Source: Serratia proteamaculans (GTDB lineage: Bacteria; Pseudomonadota; Gammaproteobacteria; Enterobacterales; Enterobacteriaceae). From it: DNA of 64,000 bases. The notes under the pieces are model-generated. The model was not told the origin of the DNA. It was given only the letters and a program-made list of their open reading frames with translations, and did not search any database. Shown here in pieces: positions 1 through 7,002 of this stretch. A program made the translations under genes and the position numbers. Location: the NCBI RefSeq assembly GCF_013337185.1, contig NZ_SWDE01000001.1:744001-808000 (forward strand), written 5' to 3'. How positions within the stretch are numbered: the first letter of the stretch is position 1; the number at the start of each line of letters is the position of its first letter.

Positions 1-35
1 CCGGGAAAACGCTGCATGGTTTTCATTATTTTCAT
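1..35 (-). CDS. 5' end of a gene running off the left edge (partial)
   Basis: An ATG at position 35 on the minus strand opens a frame beginning MKIMKTMQRFP that leaves the window after 11 codons. A GAGG motif lies about seven bases upstream, a plausible ribosome binding site. The upstream region holds a GntR-type palindrome and an FNR-like site, so a regulated gene starting here is reasonable. The start loosely resembles tagaturonate reductase UxaB, and the operator resembles ExuR/UxuR sites, but 11 residues are too few to name a product. Confidence 0.35.
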   Translation of the reverse strand, partial: MKIMKTMQRFP

Positions 36-124
36 TTGAGCCTCGTAGTGTCAGCCTGCTTATACAGAAGTTTTTGAGGCTGGCTATGCGGTTCGATGCT
101 TTGCGCTGACCTCATGGAACACCA

Positions 125-164
125 TGGTATACCAAGTTATACCAACAACCTTGATCTACATCAT
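125..164 (-). promoter_or_regulatory. Candidate GntR-type operator and FNR-like site upstream of the left-edge gene
   Basis: Positions 125-134 are the perfect palindrome TGGTATACCA, followed by a second half-site (TATACCA). TGGTATACCA is the core reported for ExuR/UxuR operators. Positions 151-164 read TTGATCTACATCAT, one base from the FNR consensus TTGAT-N4-ATCAA. Both are upstream of the minus-strand ATG at 35. The palindromes are seen directly; the regulator identities are inferred. Confidence 0.4.
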
Positions 165-247
165 GGTTGCAGCGCAAAGTGAGGCAGGACAAGGGTTCTG
201 GTTTCAGTGAGATGACTAATTTATTTATAAAATCAGTTTATTAGGAT

Positions 248-272
248 AAAAAAAACCGCCAACGACGGCGGT
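248..272 (-). terminator. Rho-independent terminator, minus strand
   Basis: The hairpin ACCGCC/GGCGGT (255-260 with 267-272) is preceded on the plus strand by a run of A, which is a U tract on the minus-strand transcript. It would end the nudK / DUF4406 transcript about 230 bases after the last stop codon. Confidence 0.65.
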
Positions 273-275
273 AAA

Positions 276-505
276 GGGATGAAGCTTTGACCGTTAAACG
301 CAATGGGGCGATTGCATCATTCTGGTGATGATGTTTTTTTGTCTTTGATCATGCTGATTGTTTATACCCTGAGCGAACCCCATATCATTGAGCTGAGCAC
401 CTTGCTCAATTAGCCCCGCTCCGGCTCCCCGGTTTAAAACAGCACTGCGTGAACACCAGCCAACTTTCAGGGGCGTCAGTTGCACGGCTTCACGCAGTGC
501 TCCCG
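276..505 (-). other. Untranslated stretch with a 12-bp inverted repeat
   Basis: Between the DUF4406 stop and the terminator lie about 230 bases with no convincing gene. A perfect 12-bp inverted repeat (442-453 with 489-500, core GCACTGCGTGAA) spans a 35-base loop. A 91-codon frame crosses the region (294-569, minus) but overlaps the DUF4406 gene and resembles no family I know. This could be a structured 3' UTR or a 3'-derived small RNA, which is speculative. Confidence 0.3.
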
Positions 506-883
506 TTAACCAGAAATGACTGTAGCCTGCGGGATTTCCTCCACGCTGTGATATACCCTCAACCCCCATTCATTAGCCAGTAACACATCCTTATCTGCGC
601 CTGCAGAGGCACCCTCAATACGATAAACCGCCTGACACTGGGCAATCAGCCGATGGGCCACCGGATAGAGATACTCCTCGCAAATGGCGTCGCCATGCTG
701 GGTGGAACCGGCCGCCGCCGCCAGCGGTAACGCCAGCCACTCCCCAATCACCGGAACATGACCACGCTGGTACACCTCCAGCGCCGCCTGCTCCAACCGC
801 TGCAAATTAGCGGCAATCCGCTGTGCGTCGCCATCGGTGCCGCTCCGGTAAGGGCCGGCAATCAAAATCAGTTGAGCTTTCAT
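506..883 (-). CDS. DUF4406 / nucleoside deoxyribosyltransferase-like protein
   Basis: A 125-residue soluble protein. It opens with a beta strand and the glycine turn IAGPYRSGT (residues 8-16), typical of the DUF4406 and nucleoside 2-deoxyribosyltransferase-like fold, and has a later acidic ICEEYL segment. The family is poorly characterised; some relatives act on nucleosides or nucleotides. Its ATG overlaps the stop of the upstream nudK gene by four bases, so the two are translationally coupled, fitting a nucleotide-handling role. No signal peptide or membrane segment is visible. The family call is fairly sure; the substrate is unknown. Confidence 0.7.
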   Translation of the reverse strand: MKAQLILIAGPYRSGTDGDAQRIAANLQRLEQAALEVYQRGHVPVIGEWLALPLAAAAGSTQHGDAICEEYLYPVAHRLIAQCQAVYRIEGASAGADKDVLLANEWGLRVYHSVEEIPQATVISG

Positions 884-1476
884 AACCTATTCCCCAGAGT
901 GTGGTTCAGAGCGACAAACTGCAACAGCATGATGGTTTTGGCATCGACGATGCTCCCCTGCGCAATAGCGCTCAAGGCCTCCGCCAGCGGCAGTTCAATC
1001 ACCTCCAGGTCTTCGCCTTCCGCTTCCACCCCGCCACCGTCACTAACCTGGTCGGCGGCATGGTACTCACCGACAAAGAAATACAACTTCTCGGTGACCG
1101 AGCCGGGGCTCATATAGGCTTCAAATACCTTTTGCACGTTTTGCACGATATAGCCGGTTTCCTCTTCTGCTTCGGCACGAATGCGTTCTTCCGGCGAGGC
1201 GTTGTCCAGTAATCCAGCGGCAGCCTCGACCAACATGCCGTCATGGCCGTTGACGAATACCGGGAAGCGAAATTGACGAGTCAGCACTACCGTCTGCGCC
1301 TGCCGGTTGAACAGTAAAATGGTTGCACCGTCACCGCGATCGTAGGTTTCACGGCTTTGTCGTTGCCATACGCCATCACGGCGTAGAAAATCAAAGGTGG
1401 TTTTTTTCAGCAGATACCAGTCATCGGACAGCACGCGGGTTTCAATAATACGAACCCGATCTTTAGTGGCGAGCAT
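880..1476 (-). CDS. nudK: Nudix hydrolase, NudK (GDP-mannose pyrophosphatase) type
   Basis: The product has about 198 residues and aligns along its length with E. coli NudK (191 residues), a pyrophosphatase of GDP-mannose and related nucleotide sugars. Shared blocks are YDRGDGATILL, the QFRFP segment, AGLLDN and AYMSPGSVTE. The Nudix core AEAEEETGY keeps the metal-binding glutamates, although the first acidic position of the box is replaced. The frame extends to a GTG at 1491, but a GGAG nine bases before the ATG at 1476 and the NudK length favour 1476. It is divergent from the DeoR gene and co-transcribed with the DUF4406 gene. Confidence 0.88.
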   Translation of the reverse strand: MLATKDRVRIIETRVLSDDWYLLKKTTFDFLRRDGVWQRQSRETYDRGDGATILLFNRQAQTVVLTRQFRFPVFVNGHDGMLVEAAAGLLDNASPEERIRAEAEEETGYIVQNVQKVFEAYMSPGSVTEKLYFFVGEYHAADQVSDGGGVEAEGEDLEVIELPLAEALSAIAQGSIVDAKTIMLLQFVALNHTLGNRL

Positions 1477-1513
1477 GTTGGTCAACTCCACATCCAGGAA
1501 AGGAAAATGATAC

Positions 1514-1550
1514 TATCGTGCACTTTCGTGTATGATCAAGGTATTTCGTG
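1514..1550 (+). promoter_or_regulatory. Phased TTTCGTG repeats, candidate DeoR-family operator
   Basis: TATCGTG (1514-1520), TTTCGTG (1524-1530) and TTTCGTG (1544-1550) lie in the nudK/DeoR divergent region with start-to-start spacings of 10 and 20 bases, so on one helix face. Direct TTTCG-type repeats are typical operators of DeoR-family sugar regulators. An inverted copy, CACGAAA, occurs at 2621-2627 in front of the sugar operon. The repeats are seen directly; autoregulation is inferred. Confidence 0.5.
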
Positions 1551-1576
1551 CAAACAAATTCAACCGGGGAAACGCC

Positions 1577-2332
1577 ATGCTCACCAGCCAACGTAAAAAA
1601 ATCATTCTGGAAAAACTGGCCCAGGACGGGCAGGTTCTGGCCAAACAGCTCAGCGAAATGTTCGGCTTGTCCGAGGATACTCTGCGGCGTGACTTGCGCG
1701 AACTGGACAGCGAAGGACTGTTGCAACGGGTACACGGCGGCGCGCTGCCGGTCTCCCCGGCCATTGCCACCTTTGCCGAAAGAAACGGCCAGGAATCCGC
1801 CGCCAAGCGGGCAATCGCCAAAGCCGCTGCGGCAATGATCGCCCCCGGCCAGGTAGTGATCATTGATGGCGGCACCACCTCCGCCGAACTGGTCAGGCAG
1901 CTTCCCGCTACGCTGGAGGCCACCATCGTCACCCACAGCCCCAGCGTCGCCGTCGGCCTGGTTGATCACCCCAAAGTGGAAGTGATCCTGATCGGTGGGC
2001 GGTTGTACAAACATTCGATTGTCAGCGTGGGCGCGGCGGCGGTTGAGGCGATGTCGCACATTCGTGCCGATATTTACTTTATGGGCGTCACCGGCGTACA
2101 CCCGACCGCCGGCCTGAGCACCGGCGATCTTGAAGAGGCCTATATCAAACGCGCTTTGGCGGCCCGTGCAGCCGAAACCGTGGTGTTGGCCTCTGCCGCC
2201 AAGCTGAATGCCGCTTCGCAATTTGCCATTGGCGATATCACCCTGGCCCAAAGCATTATTGTTGAACGTTCAACCGACGCCGCACTGATTACCCCGTTGG
2301 AACAAGCCGGGGTGACGGTTATCAAGGCCTGA
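1577..2332 (+). CDS. DeoR-family transcriptional regulator
   Basis: A 251-residue protein with the classic DeoR layout. The N-terminal winged helix (residues about 3-58) includes RKKIILEKL and the SEDTLRRDLREL recognition helix. The C-terminal sugar-phosphate sensor domain has the IDGGTT, ILIGG and FMGVTGV motifs found in the DeoR/GlpR/AgaR group. The frame begins at 1532, but GGGGAAA upstream of the ATG at 1577 and family alignment (MLTSQRKKII) fix that start. It faces the downstream PTS/kinase/aldolase operon and is the obvious candidate regulator, sensing a phosphorylated sugar. The TTTCGTG repeats upstream could serve autoregulation. Confidence 0.9.
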   Translation: MLTSQRKKIILEKLAQDGQVLAKQLSEMFGLSEDTLRRDLRELDSEGLLQRVHGGALPVSPAIATFAERNGQESAAKRAIAKAAAAMIAPGQVVIIDGGTTSAELVRQLPATLEATIVTHSPSVAVGLVDHPKVEVILIGGRLYKHSIVSVGAAAVEAMSHIRADIYFMGVTGVHPTAGLSTGDLEEAYIKRALAARAAETVVLASAAKLNAASQFAIGDITLAQSIIVERSTDAALITPLEQAGVTVIKA

Positions 2333-2717
2333 GTGGTATCCTGAATTAAATAACCTAATAAATACGGGGTTATTAATCCTGACCGCGTATTTATTCCTGC
2401 TCATCTCCGCGCATCGGATAAAAATGCGAGAGCAATCACACTTCATTAAACTTATTTTTTCCTGAAGAGTCATTTCCTCCTTGGCAAATACCTCTATAGC
2501 GATTCAGAGGTAACATGATGATTATTAATAAATAGTATTTGAAACCCCGCTATACCCCCCCAATAAAAACGAGATCTTACTCTCAAAAACATTGCCACCC
2601 AGCAGCATGTCAAGGTCATTCACGAAAATATTTGTGATTGTTTTGTGATATCGCCTGCAAATTTTAGCTATGTCAAAAATGACAATGAGCTCCACGGAAC
2701 AGATTGGGAGCAGCTAT
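2333..2717 (+). promoter_or_regulatory. Intergenic promoter region of the sugar operon
   Basis: This 385-base AT-rich gap separates the DeoR gene from the PfkA-like gene. A 10-bp inverted repeat (AATAAATACG at 2357-2366 with its complement at 2386-2395) may end the DeoR transcript. Near the operon start, CACGAAA (2621-2627) mirrors the TTTCGTG repeats of the DeoR promoter. Two TTTGTGAT copies follow (2631-2638, 2642-2649), resembling CRP half-sites. Control by the DeoR protein plus CRP is inferred. Confidence 0.45.
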
Positions 2718-3698
2718 ATGAAAATCGGTGTGGTAATAAGCGGCGGCGACGTCACCGGCATCAATAACTTTATTTTCCAGGTTGCCAGACTGGCGCAGGC
2801 CGATATCATTCTGTTCAACGGCGGAATACCCGGACTATTGACTAATCAGCACCGGGCTATCAGCCGGCGTGACCTGGTTGATTACGCTATTTCAGCGATG
2901 CCAATAATGTCTTCCGGCCGCACAGCCAAAAAACTGGTCGCCAGTGAATATGAAACCATCAGCAAACAGTTTAAGGCGTTGCACATTGATGTGCTTATTA
3001 TGGCCGGTGGCGACGGTTCGTTGCAGTTTTTAAATACCCTTAGCGAATTTGGCATTAACTGTTTTGGCGTGGGTATGACCATCGACAATGATGTTTTTGG
3101 CAGCCTTTACAGCATTGGTTTTTCCACCGCCTGCGAACAGGTGATCAAAGAGGTTTCCAAACTGCGTAACACCGGGCGCGCCCTGCCCGGACGCGTGTTT
3201 ATGATTGAACTGCTTGGCGGTTACTGCGGGGAACTGACGCTGCAGGCGGCGATCAAATCCAATGCGGATTTTGCCCTGATCCCGGAGTGCCAATATGCCT
3301 TAAGCCAACTGGCGGAGAAAATAAGCCAGCGGCTGGAACAACAAAACAGCGTTATTATTTTATGTTCAGAAGGCTATACCAAAGAATATTCACCGGGTTT
3401 TCAGGGTGCCATCGACACCATGATTAAACAGCTTGAACCCAAGATTGGCGTACGTATTCGTAAAACCATTATGGGTTATGGCCTGCGTAATGGCGACCCT
3501 ACCTGTGAAGAGATTTATCAGGGCACTATTATGGCCAGCGAAGTGGTTCGCTGTATTCACTCCGGCATGAAAAACAAGGCGGTCATTATTAATTCCGCTA
3601 ACCAACCCATCCCTATTGATTTAATCAGCATGCAAAAACGTTTGGTTGATACCGAAGGACACCATTATAAACTCGCCAGGCAATTAAATATAATCTGA
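2718..3698 (+). CDS. PfkA-family (6-phosphofructokinase-like) sugar-phosphate kinase
   Basis: A 326-residue protein, close to the 320 of E. coli PfkA and collinear with it. Visible motifs are SGGD (8-11), the ATP-type GGDGS (97-101, not the GGDDS of PPi enzymes), the catalytic loop TIDND (121-125, Asp123 equivalent to PfkA Asp127) and Arg159 (PfkA Arg162). The phosphosugar-binding LGHIQRGGSP of PfkA is replaced by MGYGLRNGDP: the histidine is lost and the arginine kept. Its place in a PTS operon with a bisphosphate aldolase suggests phosphorylation of a different ketose phosphate. The frame opens at 2670, but GGGAGC before the ATG at 2718 and the family N terminus decide the start. Confidence 0.85.
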   Translation: MKIGVVISGGDVTGINNFIFQVARLAQADIILFNGGIPGLLTNQHRAISRRDLVDYAISAMPIMSSGRTAKKLVASEYETISKQFKALHIDVLIMAGGDGSLQFLNTLSEFGINCFGVGMTIDNDVFGSLYSIGFSTACEQVIKEVSKLRNTGRALPGRVFMIELLGGYCGELTLQAAIKSNADFALIPECQYALSQLAEKISQRLEQQNSVIILCSEGYTKEYSPGFQGAIDTMIKQLEPKIGVRIRKTIMGYGLRNGDPTCEEIYQGTIMASEVVRCIHSGMKNKAVIINSANQPIPIDLISMQKRLVDTEGHHYKLARQLNII

Positions 3699-3708
3699 GG
3701 AGAGACTC

Positions 3709-4023
3709 ATGCTTAAAATACTGTGCGTATGTGGCTGTGGCCTCGGCTCCAGCTTTGCCATCGAAATGAGCGCAAGGGCGGTGCTGAAAAAATTAGAGAT
3801 TGAGGCAGATATTGATCACACCACTATCTCTGAAGCCAGCGCCTTTAAATCAGATATTATTCTCACCCAAAAAACCTTTGCCGACATTTTAAATGCCGAT
3901 GCCAGCGAAGAAGAAAAGAAACGGGTGATTATTCTGCACCGGCTTACCGACAAGGCGGAAATTGAGCAAAAGATTGTGGCCTTTTTGAAAGAGCGCGATA
4001 TGAAGGAAGCCCACCATGAATAG
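3709..4023 (+). CDS. PTS system IIB component, ascorbate (UlaB/SgaB) type
   Basis: A 104-residue cytoplasmic phosphocarrier. The N-terminal loop CVCGCGLGSS matches the P-loop of UlaB-type IIB proteins; Cys8 aligns with the phosphorylated cysteine. It would pass phosphate from the IIA protein encoded downstream to the sugar moving through IIC. It begins 10 bases after the kinase gene with a GAGGAGA ribosome site and overlaps the IIC gene by eight bases, so it is part of the same operon. Ascorbate-type PTS proteins carry several substrates, and the neighbours here are not ascorbate-pathway enzymes. Confidence 0.88.
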   Translation: MLKILCVCGCGLGSSFAIEMSARAVLKKLEIEADIDHTTISEASAFKSDIILTQKTFADILNADASEEEKKRVIILHRLTDKAEIEQKIVAFLKERDMKEAHHE

Positions 4024-5383
4024 CCTGATTGACTTTATCGTCAAGGACCTGCTCGGTCAGGCTTCGATCCTGATCGCCTTTATCGCCATGCTGGGGCTGA
4101 TACTGCAGAAAAAATCCAGCGGAAAAGTGGCCGAGGGCACCTTTAAAACCCTGTTGGGCTTTCTGATCATGATGGCGGGTATCAACATTATTGTCGGCGC
4201 CCTGACCTATTTGAACAGCATCTTCACTCACGGCTTCGGCATGACCGGCTACATCACCGACGTCGCCGCCATTGCCGGCCTGGCCAACCGCGAGCTCGGC
4301 TCGGAAGTGGCGATGACCCTGATGGTGATTTTCGCGGTAAATATCATTATTGCGCGTATCACCCCGTTCAAATACATCTTCCTGACCGGGCAGGCGTTGC
4401 TGTGGATGGCCACCATAGGGGCGGTGATCGGCTATAAAGCGGGGCTCACCGGCCTGCCGCTGATCCTGACCGGCGGTATATTTGGCGGCGTGATGGCGGT
4501 GTTAATGCCGGCGTTGGCCCAGCCGGTGGTGCGTAAGATTACCGGTTCGGATGACGTAGCCTTGGGGCATTTCTGCACCATCGGCTATCTGGTACAGGCT
4601 GCGGTCGCCAAGGTGGTCGGTAAAGGCTCACGCTCAACCGAAGATCTGGAGCTGCCCGACAACTTCAAGTTCCTGCAGGACACCTACCTGTCGATGGCGG
4701 TGGTGATGATCCCGATGTATCTGATCCCCGCACTGGCCGCCGGCCCTCAGTACATCGCCCAGTATGCCGGCGGCATGAATTATCTGATGTACTCCTTTAT
4801 GCAGGCCATCCAGTTTGTTGCTGGGGTCTTTATCCTCTACAGCGGCGTGCGTCTGTTGCTCAATGAGCTGGTCCCGGCCTTTCGTGGTATCGCCATGCGC
4901 ATCGTACCGGATGCCAAACCGGCACTGGACTGCCCGGTCCTGTTCCCCTACGCCCCTAACGCGGTGATCGTTGGCTTCCTGGCTACCACGCTGGGTTCCA
5001 TCATCGGCATGATCGTTTTCCCAATGTTCGGGCTGGCGATGATCCTGCCCGGCCTGCTGACCAACTTCTTCGCCGGAGGAACCGCAGGCATCTTTGGCAA
5101 CGCACTTGGCGGCCGACGCGGTGCCATGATCGGCGGTGTGGTCCACGGCCTGTTTATCACCTTCCTGCCCGCCATTCTGGTACCGATGCTGGAAAGCTAC
5201 GGTTTTGTCGGCGTGACCTTCAGCGACTCCGACGTCATCAGTAGCGGCCTGGTGATGGGGCATGCCTTCCAGGGCAACTGGCTGTTCATCGCTCTGTTCA
5301 TCATCTTCGTCACGCTGATTGCGTGGTTTGTTAACGGTAAATCAACCAAGCACCATGAGGAAAAAGTCCATGAAACTCTATAA
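4016..5383 (+). CDS. PTS system IIC permease, ascorbate (UlaA/SgaT) type
   Basis: A 455-residue polytopic membrane protein with about ten or more hydrophobic segments, close in length to E. coli UlaA (465). It lacks fused A or B domains, agreeing with separate IIB and IIA genes. It begins within the end of the IIB gene and its own end overlaps the aldolase gene by 14 bases. The role is vectorial uptake and phosphorylation of a sugar at the inner membrane. UlaA itself carries L-ascorbate, but no UlaG lactonase or UlaD decarboxylase is present, so the substrate is probably a different sugar. Confidence 0.9.
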   Translation: MNSLIDFIVKDLLGQASILIAFIAMLGLILQKKSSGKVAEGTFKTLLGFLIMMAGINIIVGALTYLNSIFTHGFGMTGYITDVAAIAGLANRELGSEVAMTLMVIFAVNIIIARITPFKYIFLTGQALLWMATIGAVIGYKAGLTGLPLILTGGIFGGVMAVLMPALAQPVVRKITGSDDVALGHFCTIGYLVQAAVAKVVGKGSRSTEDLELPDNFKFLQDTYLSMAVVMIPMYLIPALAAGPQYIAQYAGGMNYLMYSFMQAIQFVAGVFILYSGVRLLLNELVPAFRGIAMRIVPDAKPALDCPVLFPYAPNAVIVGFLATTLGSIIGMIVFPMFGLAMILPGLLTNFFAGGTAGIFGNALGGRRGAMIGGVVHGLFITFLPAILVPMLESYGFVGVTFSDSDVISSGLVMGHAFQGNWLFIALFIIFVTLIAWFVNGKSTKHHEEKVHETL

Positions 5384-6212
5384 CTTCAACGAGCTGTTGT
5401 CGGTGGCCAAAGCCCGTGATTTCAAGGCAATAGGCTCATTCAACCTCCACTGTCTGGAGATGCTGCCGGCCTTTTTCAAAGCGGCCAGGGACACCCACAG
5501 CCCGCTGATGATCCAGATTTCGACCGGCACCGCCGAGTATCTGGGCTACAAACTGCTGGTTGATTCGGTACGCTCACTGGCAGAAAGCGAAGATGTGCCC
5601 ACCTGCCTGCATCTGGACCACTGCTCGGATATCGCCTCCATCGTGACCGCGATCGACGCTGGTTTCAGTTCGGTGATGTATGACGGTTCGCACCTGGAAA
5701 TGGACGAGAATATCGCCAATACCCGCAAGGTGATCGACATTGCACGCCAGCGCAACGTTTCTGTTGAGGCCGAATTGGGCGCTATCGGCGGCTCGGAAGA
5801 CGGCAAGGCGGTGGCGGAAGAAGATATTACTTTTACCACGGTGGAAGACGCCAAACGCTTTGTCGATGAAACCGGGGTCGACATGTTGGCCGTCTCGGTC
5901 GGCACCGTTCATGGCATGTATACCGGCAAGGCCCATATCCAGCATCAGCGGCTGGCGGAAATCACCGCGGCCACCCGTACCCCACTGGTCCTGCACGGCG
6001 GTACCGGGGTCAGTGATGAAGACATGCGACGAGCAGTGGCAGGCGGCATTGAAAAGGTCAATGTGGGCACCGAGATGAACGTGCAATGGGTCGGCCGCTG
6101 CATGCAGACATTTGAAAAGGGCAAGGTGAATGACAGCGTGCGCAAATTCCTGATCCCGGCCAATAATGCCGTCACTCAGGTATTAACGGAAAAAATCGGC
6201 CTGTTTAGATAA
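5370..6212 (+). CDS. Class II ketose-bisphosphate aldolase (GatY/KbaY-like)
   Basis: A 280-residue zinc aldolase. HLDHC at 81-85 supplies the catalytic Asp83 and metal ligand His84, VEAELG contains Glu135, GTVHGMY holds His181, and VLHGGTG holds His209. These match tagatose- and fructose-bisphosphate aldolases of the GatY/KbaY/Fba class II family. It would split the bisphosphate made by the PfkA-like kinase into dihydroxyacetone phosphate and an aldehyde or aldose phosphate. The frame begins at 5319, inside the IIC gene; GAGGAAA upstream of the ATG at 5370 and family alignment set the start. Substrate stereochemistry cannot be read from the sequence. Confidence 0.88.
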   Translation: MKLYNFNELLSVAKARDFKAIGSFNLHCLEMLPAFFKAARDTHSPLMIQISTGTAEYLGYKLLVDSVRSLAESEDVPTCLHLDHCSDIASIVTAIDAGFSSVMYDGSHLEMDENIANTRKVIDIARQRNVSVEAELGAIGGSEDGKAVAEEDITFTTVEDAKRFVDETGVDMLAVSVGTVHGMYTGKAHIQHQRLAEITAATRTPLVLHGGTGVSDEDMRRAVAGGIEKVNVGTEMNVQWVGRCMQTFEKGKVNDSVRKFLIPANNAVTQVLTEKIGLFR

Positions 6213-6285
6213 ATAAAACTCTAATTTCATTTTAATATAACCCACAACCCTGGTGCCCTGGCACCCGTCAGGGCTGGAGACAATC

Positions 6286-6555
6286 ATGCTTAACTTCATC
6301 AAACGTCTGCGCGAAAAACAATCGGCACCCGACGGGCACAATGATGCTGAAGCCAATGATATATCAGCCGAAATAACTTTATTGGAGCAGCAATTGGCCG
6401 CCACGCCGGCAAATGGCGAAATTCATAAAACATTAATGCTGGCCTATAATCGGGCATTAAAGATTTATGCCAAAAATAAAAACTACCGCCAGGATATCGA
6501 TGTGGTTTTTATCAAGATGGACGAGCTGCGCAATATTATCAGGAAGTCTCTTTGA
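6286..6555 (+). CDS. 89-residue hypothetical protein of the sugar operon
   Basis: I do not recognise this protein. It is small, charged and likely mostly helical: a basic amphipathic start (MLNFIKRLREKQ), an acidic middle, and a C-terminal half rich in K, R, D and I. There is no signal peptide, membrane segment or cysteine. A GGAG seven bases before the ATG at 6286 supports translation. It sits between the aldolase and IIA genes, seven to ten bases from IIA, so it belongs to the operon. It might be a regulatory or accessory subunit; that is a guess. Confidence 0.65.
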   Translation: MLNFIKRLREKQSAPDGHNDAEANDISAEITLLEQQLAATPANGEIHKTLMLAYNRALKIYAKNKNYRQDIDVVFIKMDELRNIIRKSL

Positions 6556-6564
6556 GGGAATATG

Positions 6565-7002
6565 ATGACCATTAAACAACTGTTGATCGAGGCCGGAGCA
6601 ATACAGGTCGGCGTACAGGAAACGGACTGGAAAAAAGTCATTGAGTTGGCGGCAAGGCCTTTGGTCGATAACGGCTATATTCACCCTTCCTATCACCAGG
6701 CGGTGATCAACAATACGCTGACCAATGGCGCTTATTATGTGTTTGACGAGGGGATTGCCATCCCCCATGCCCGGCCCGAGTGTGGCGTGATCAAAAATTG
6801 CTTCAGCATGGTGCTGCTGGAGCAGGCCATCGCCTTTCAAGGCAGTGAAAAGGCCGATATTGTCATCCTGTTCGGCGCGACGGACAGCAACCGGCATATT
6901 GAAGAAGGCATCCGGGCGATTGTCGAGTTGCTGGACAACAAACAGCGGCTCGATAAGCTGCGCGCCGCCAAACTGTGGCAAGAGGTGGTAGAAATCTTAT
7001 GA
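6565..7002 (+). CDS. PTS system IIA component, ascorbate (UlaC) type
   Basis: A 145-residue soluble IIA of the mannitol/ascorbate fold. The phosphorylatable histidine lies in IAIPHARPE, matching MPHGRPE of E. coli UlaC; flanking blocks (a YHQAVI helix and an AYYVFDEG strand) also align. It would accept phosphate from HPr and pass it to the IIB protein encoded 2.5 kb upstream. Two ATGs are adjacent, at 6562 and 6565; the GAGG at 6554-6557 is better spaced for the second. Its stop overlaps the next gene's start by four bases. Confidence 0.88.
   Translation: MTIKQLLIEAGAIQVGVQETDWKKVIELAARPLVDNGYIHPSYHQAVINNTLTNGAYYVFDEGIAIPHARPECGVIKNCFSMVLLEQAIAFQGSEKADIVILFGATDSNRHIEEGIRAIVELLDNKQRLDKLRAAKLWQEVVEIL

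Noticed and set aside
294-569. 91-codon minus-strand frame left of the DUF4406 gene
   Set aside because: It overlaps the DUF4406 gene in another frame, has no ribosome site and no recognisable domain, and spans the inverted repeat.
4016-5383. True ascorbate (ula) operon
   Set aside because: PTS parts are ascorbate-type, but UlaG, UlaD, UlaE and UlaF are missing and a PFK and class II aldolase are present instead.
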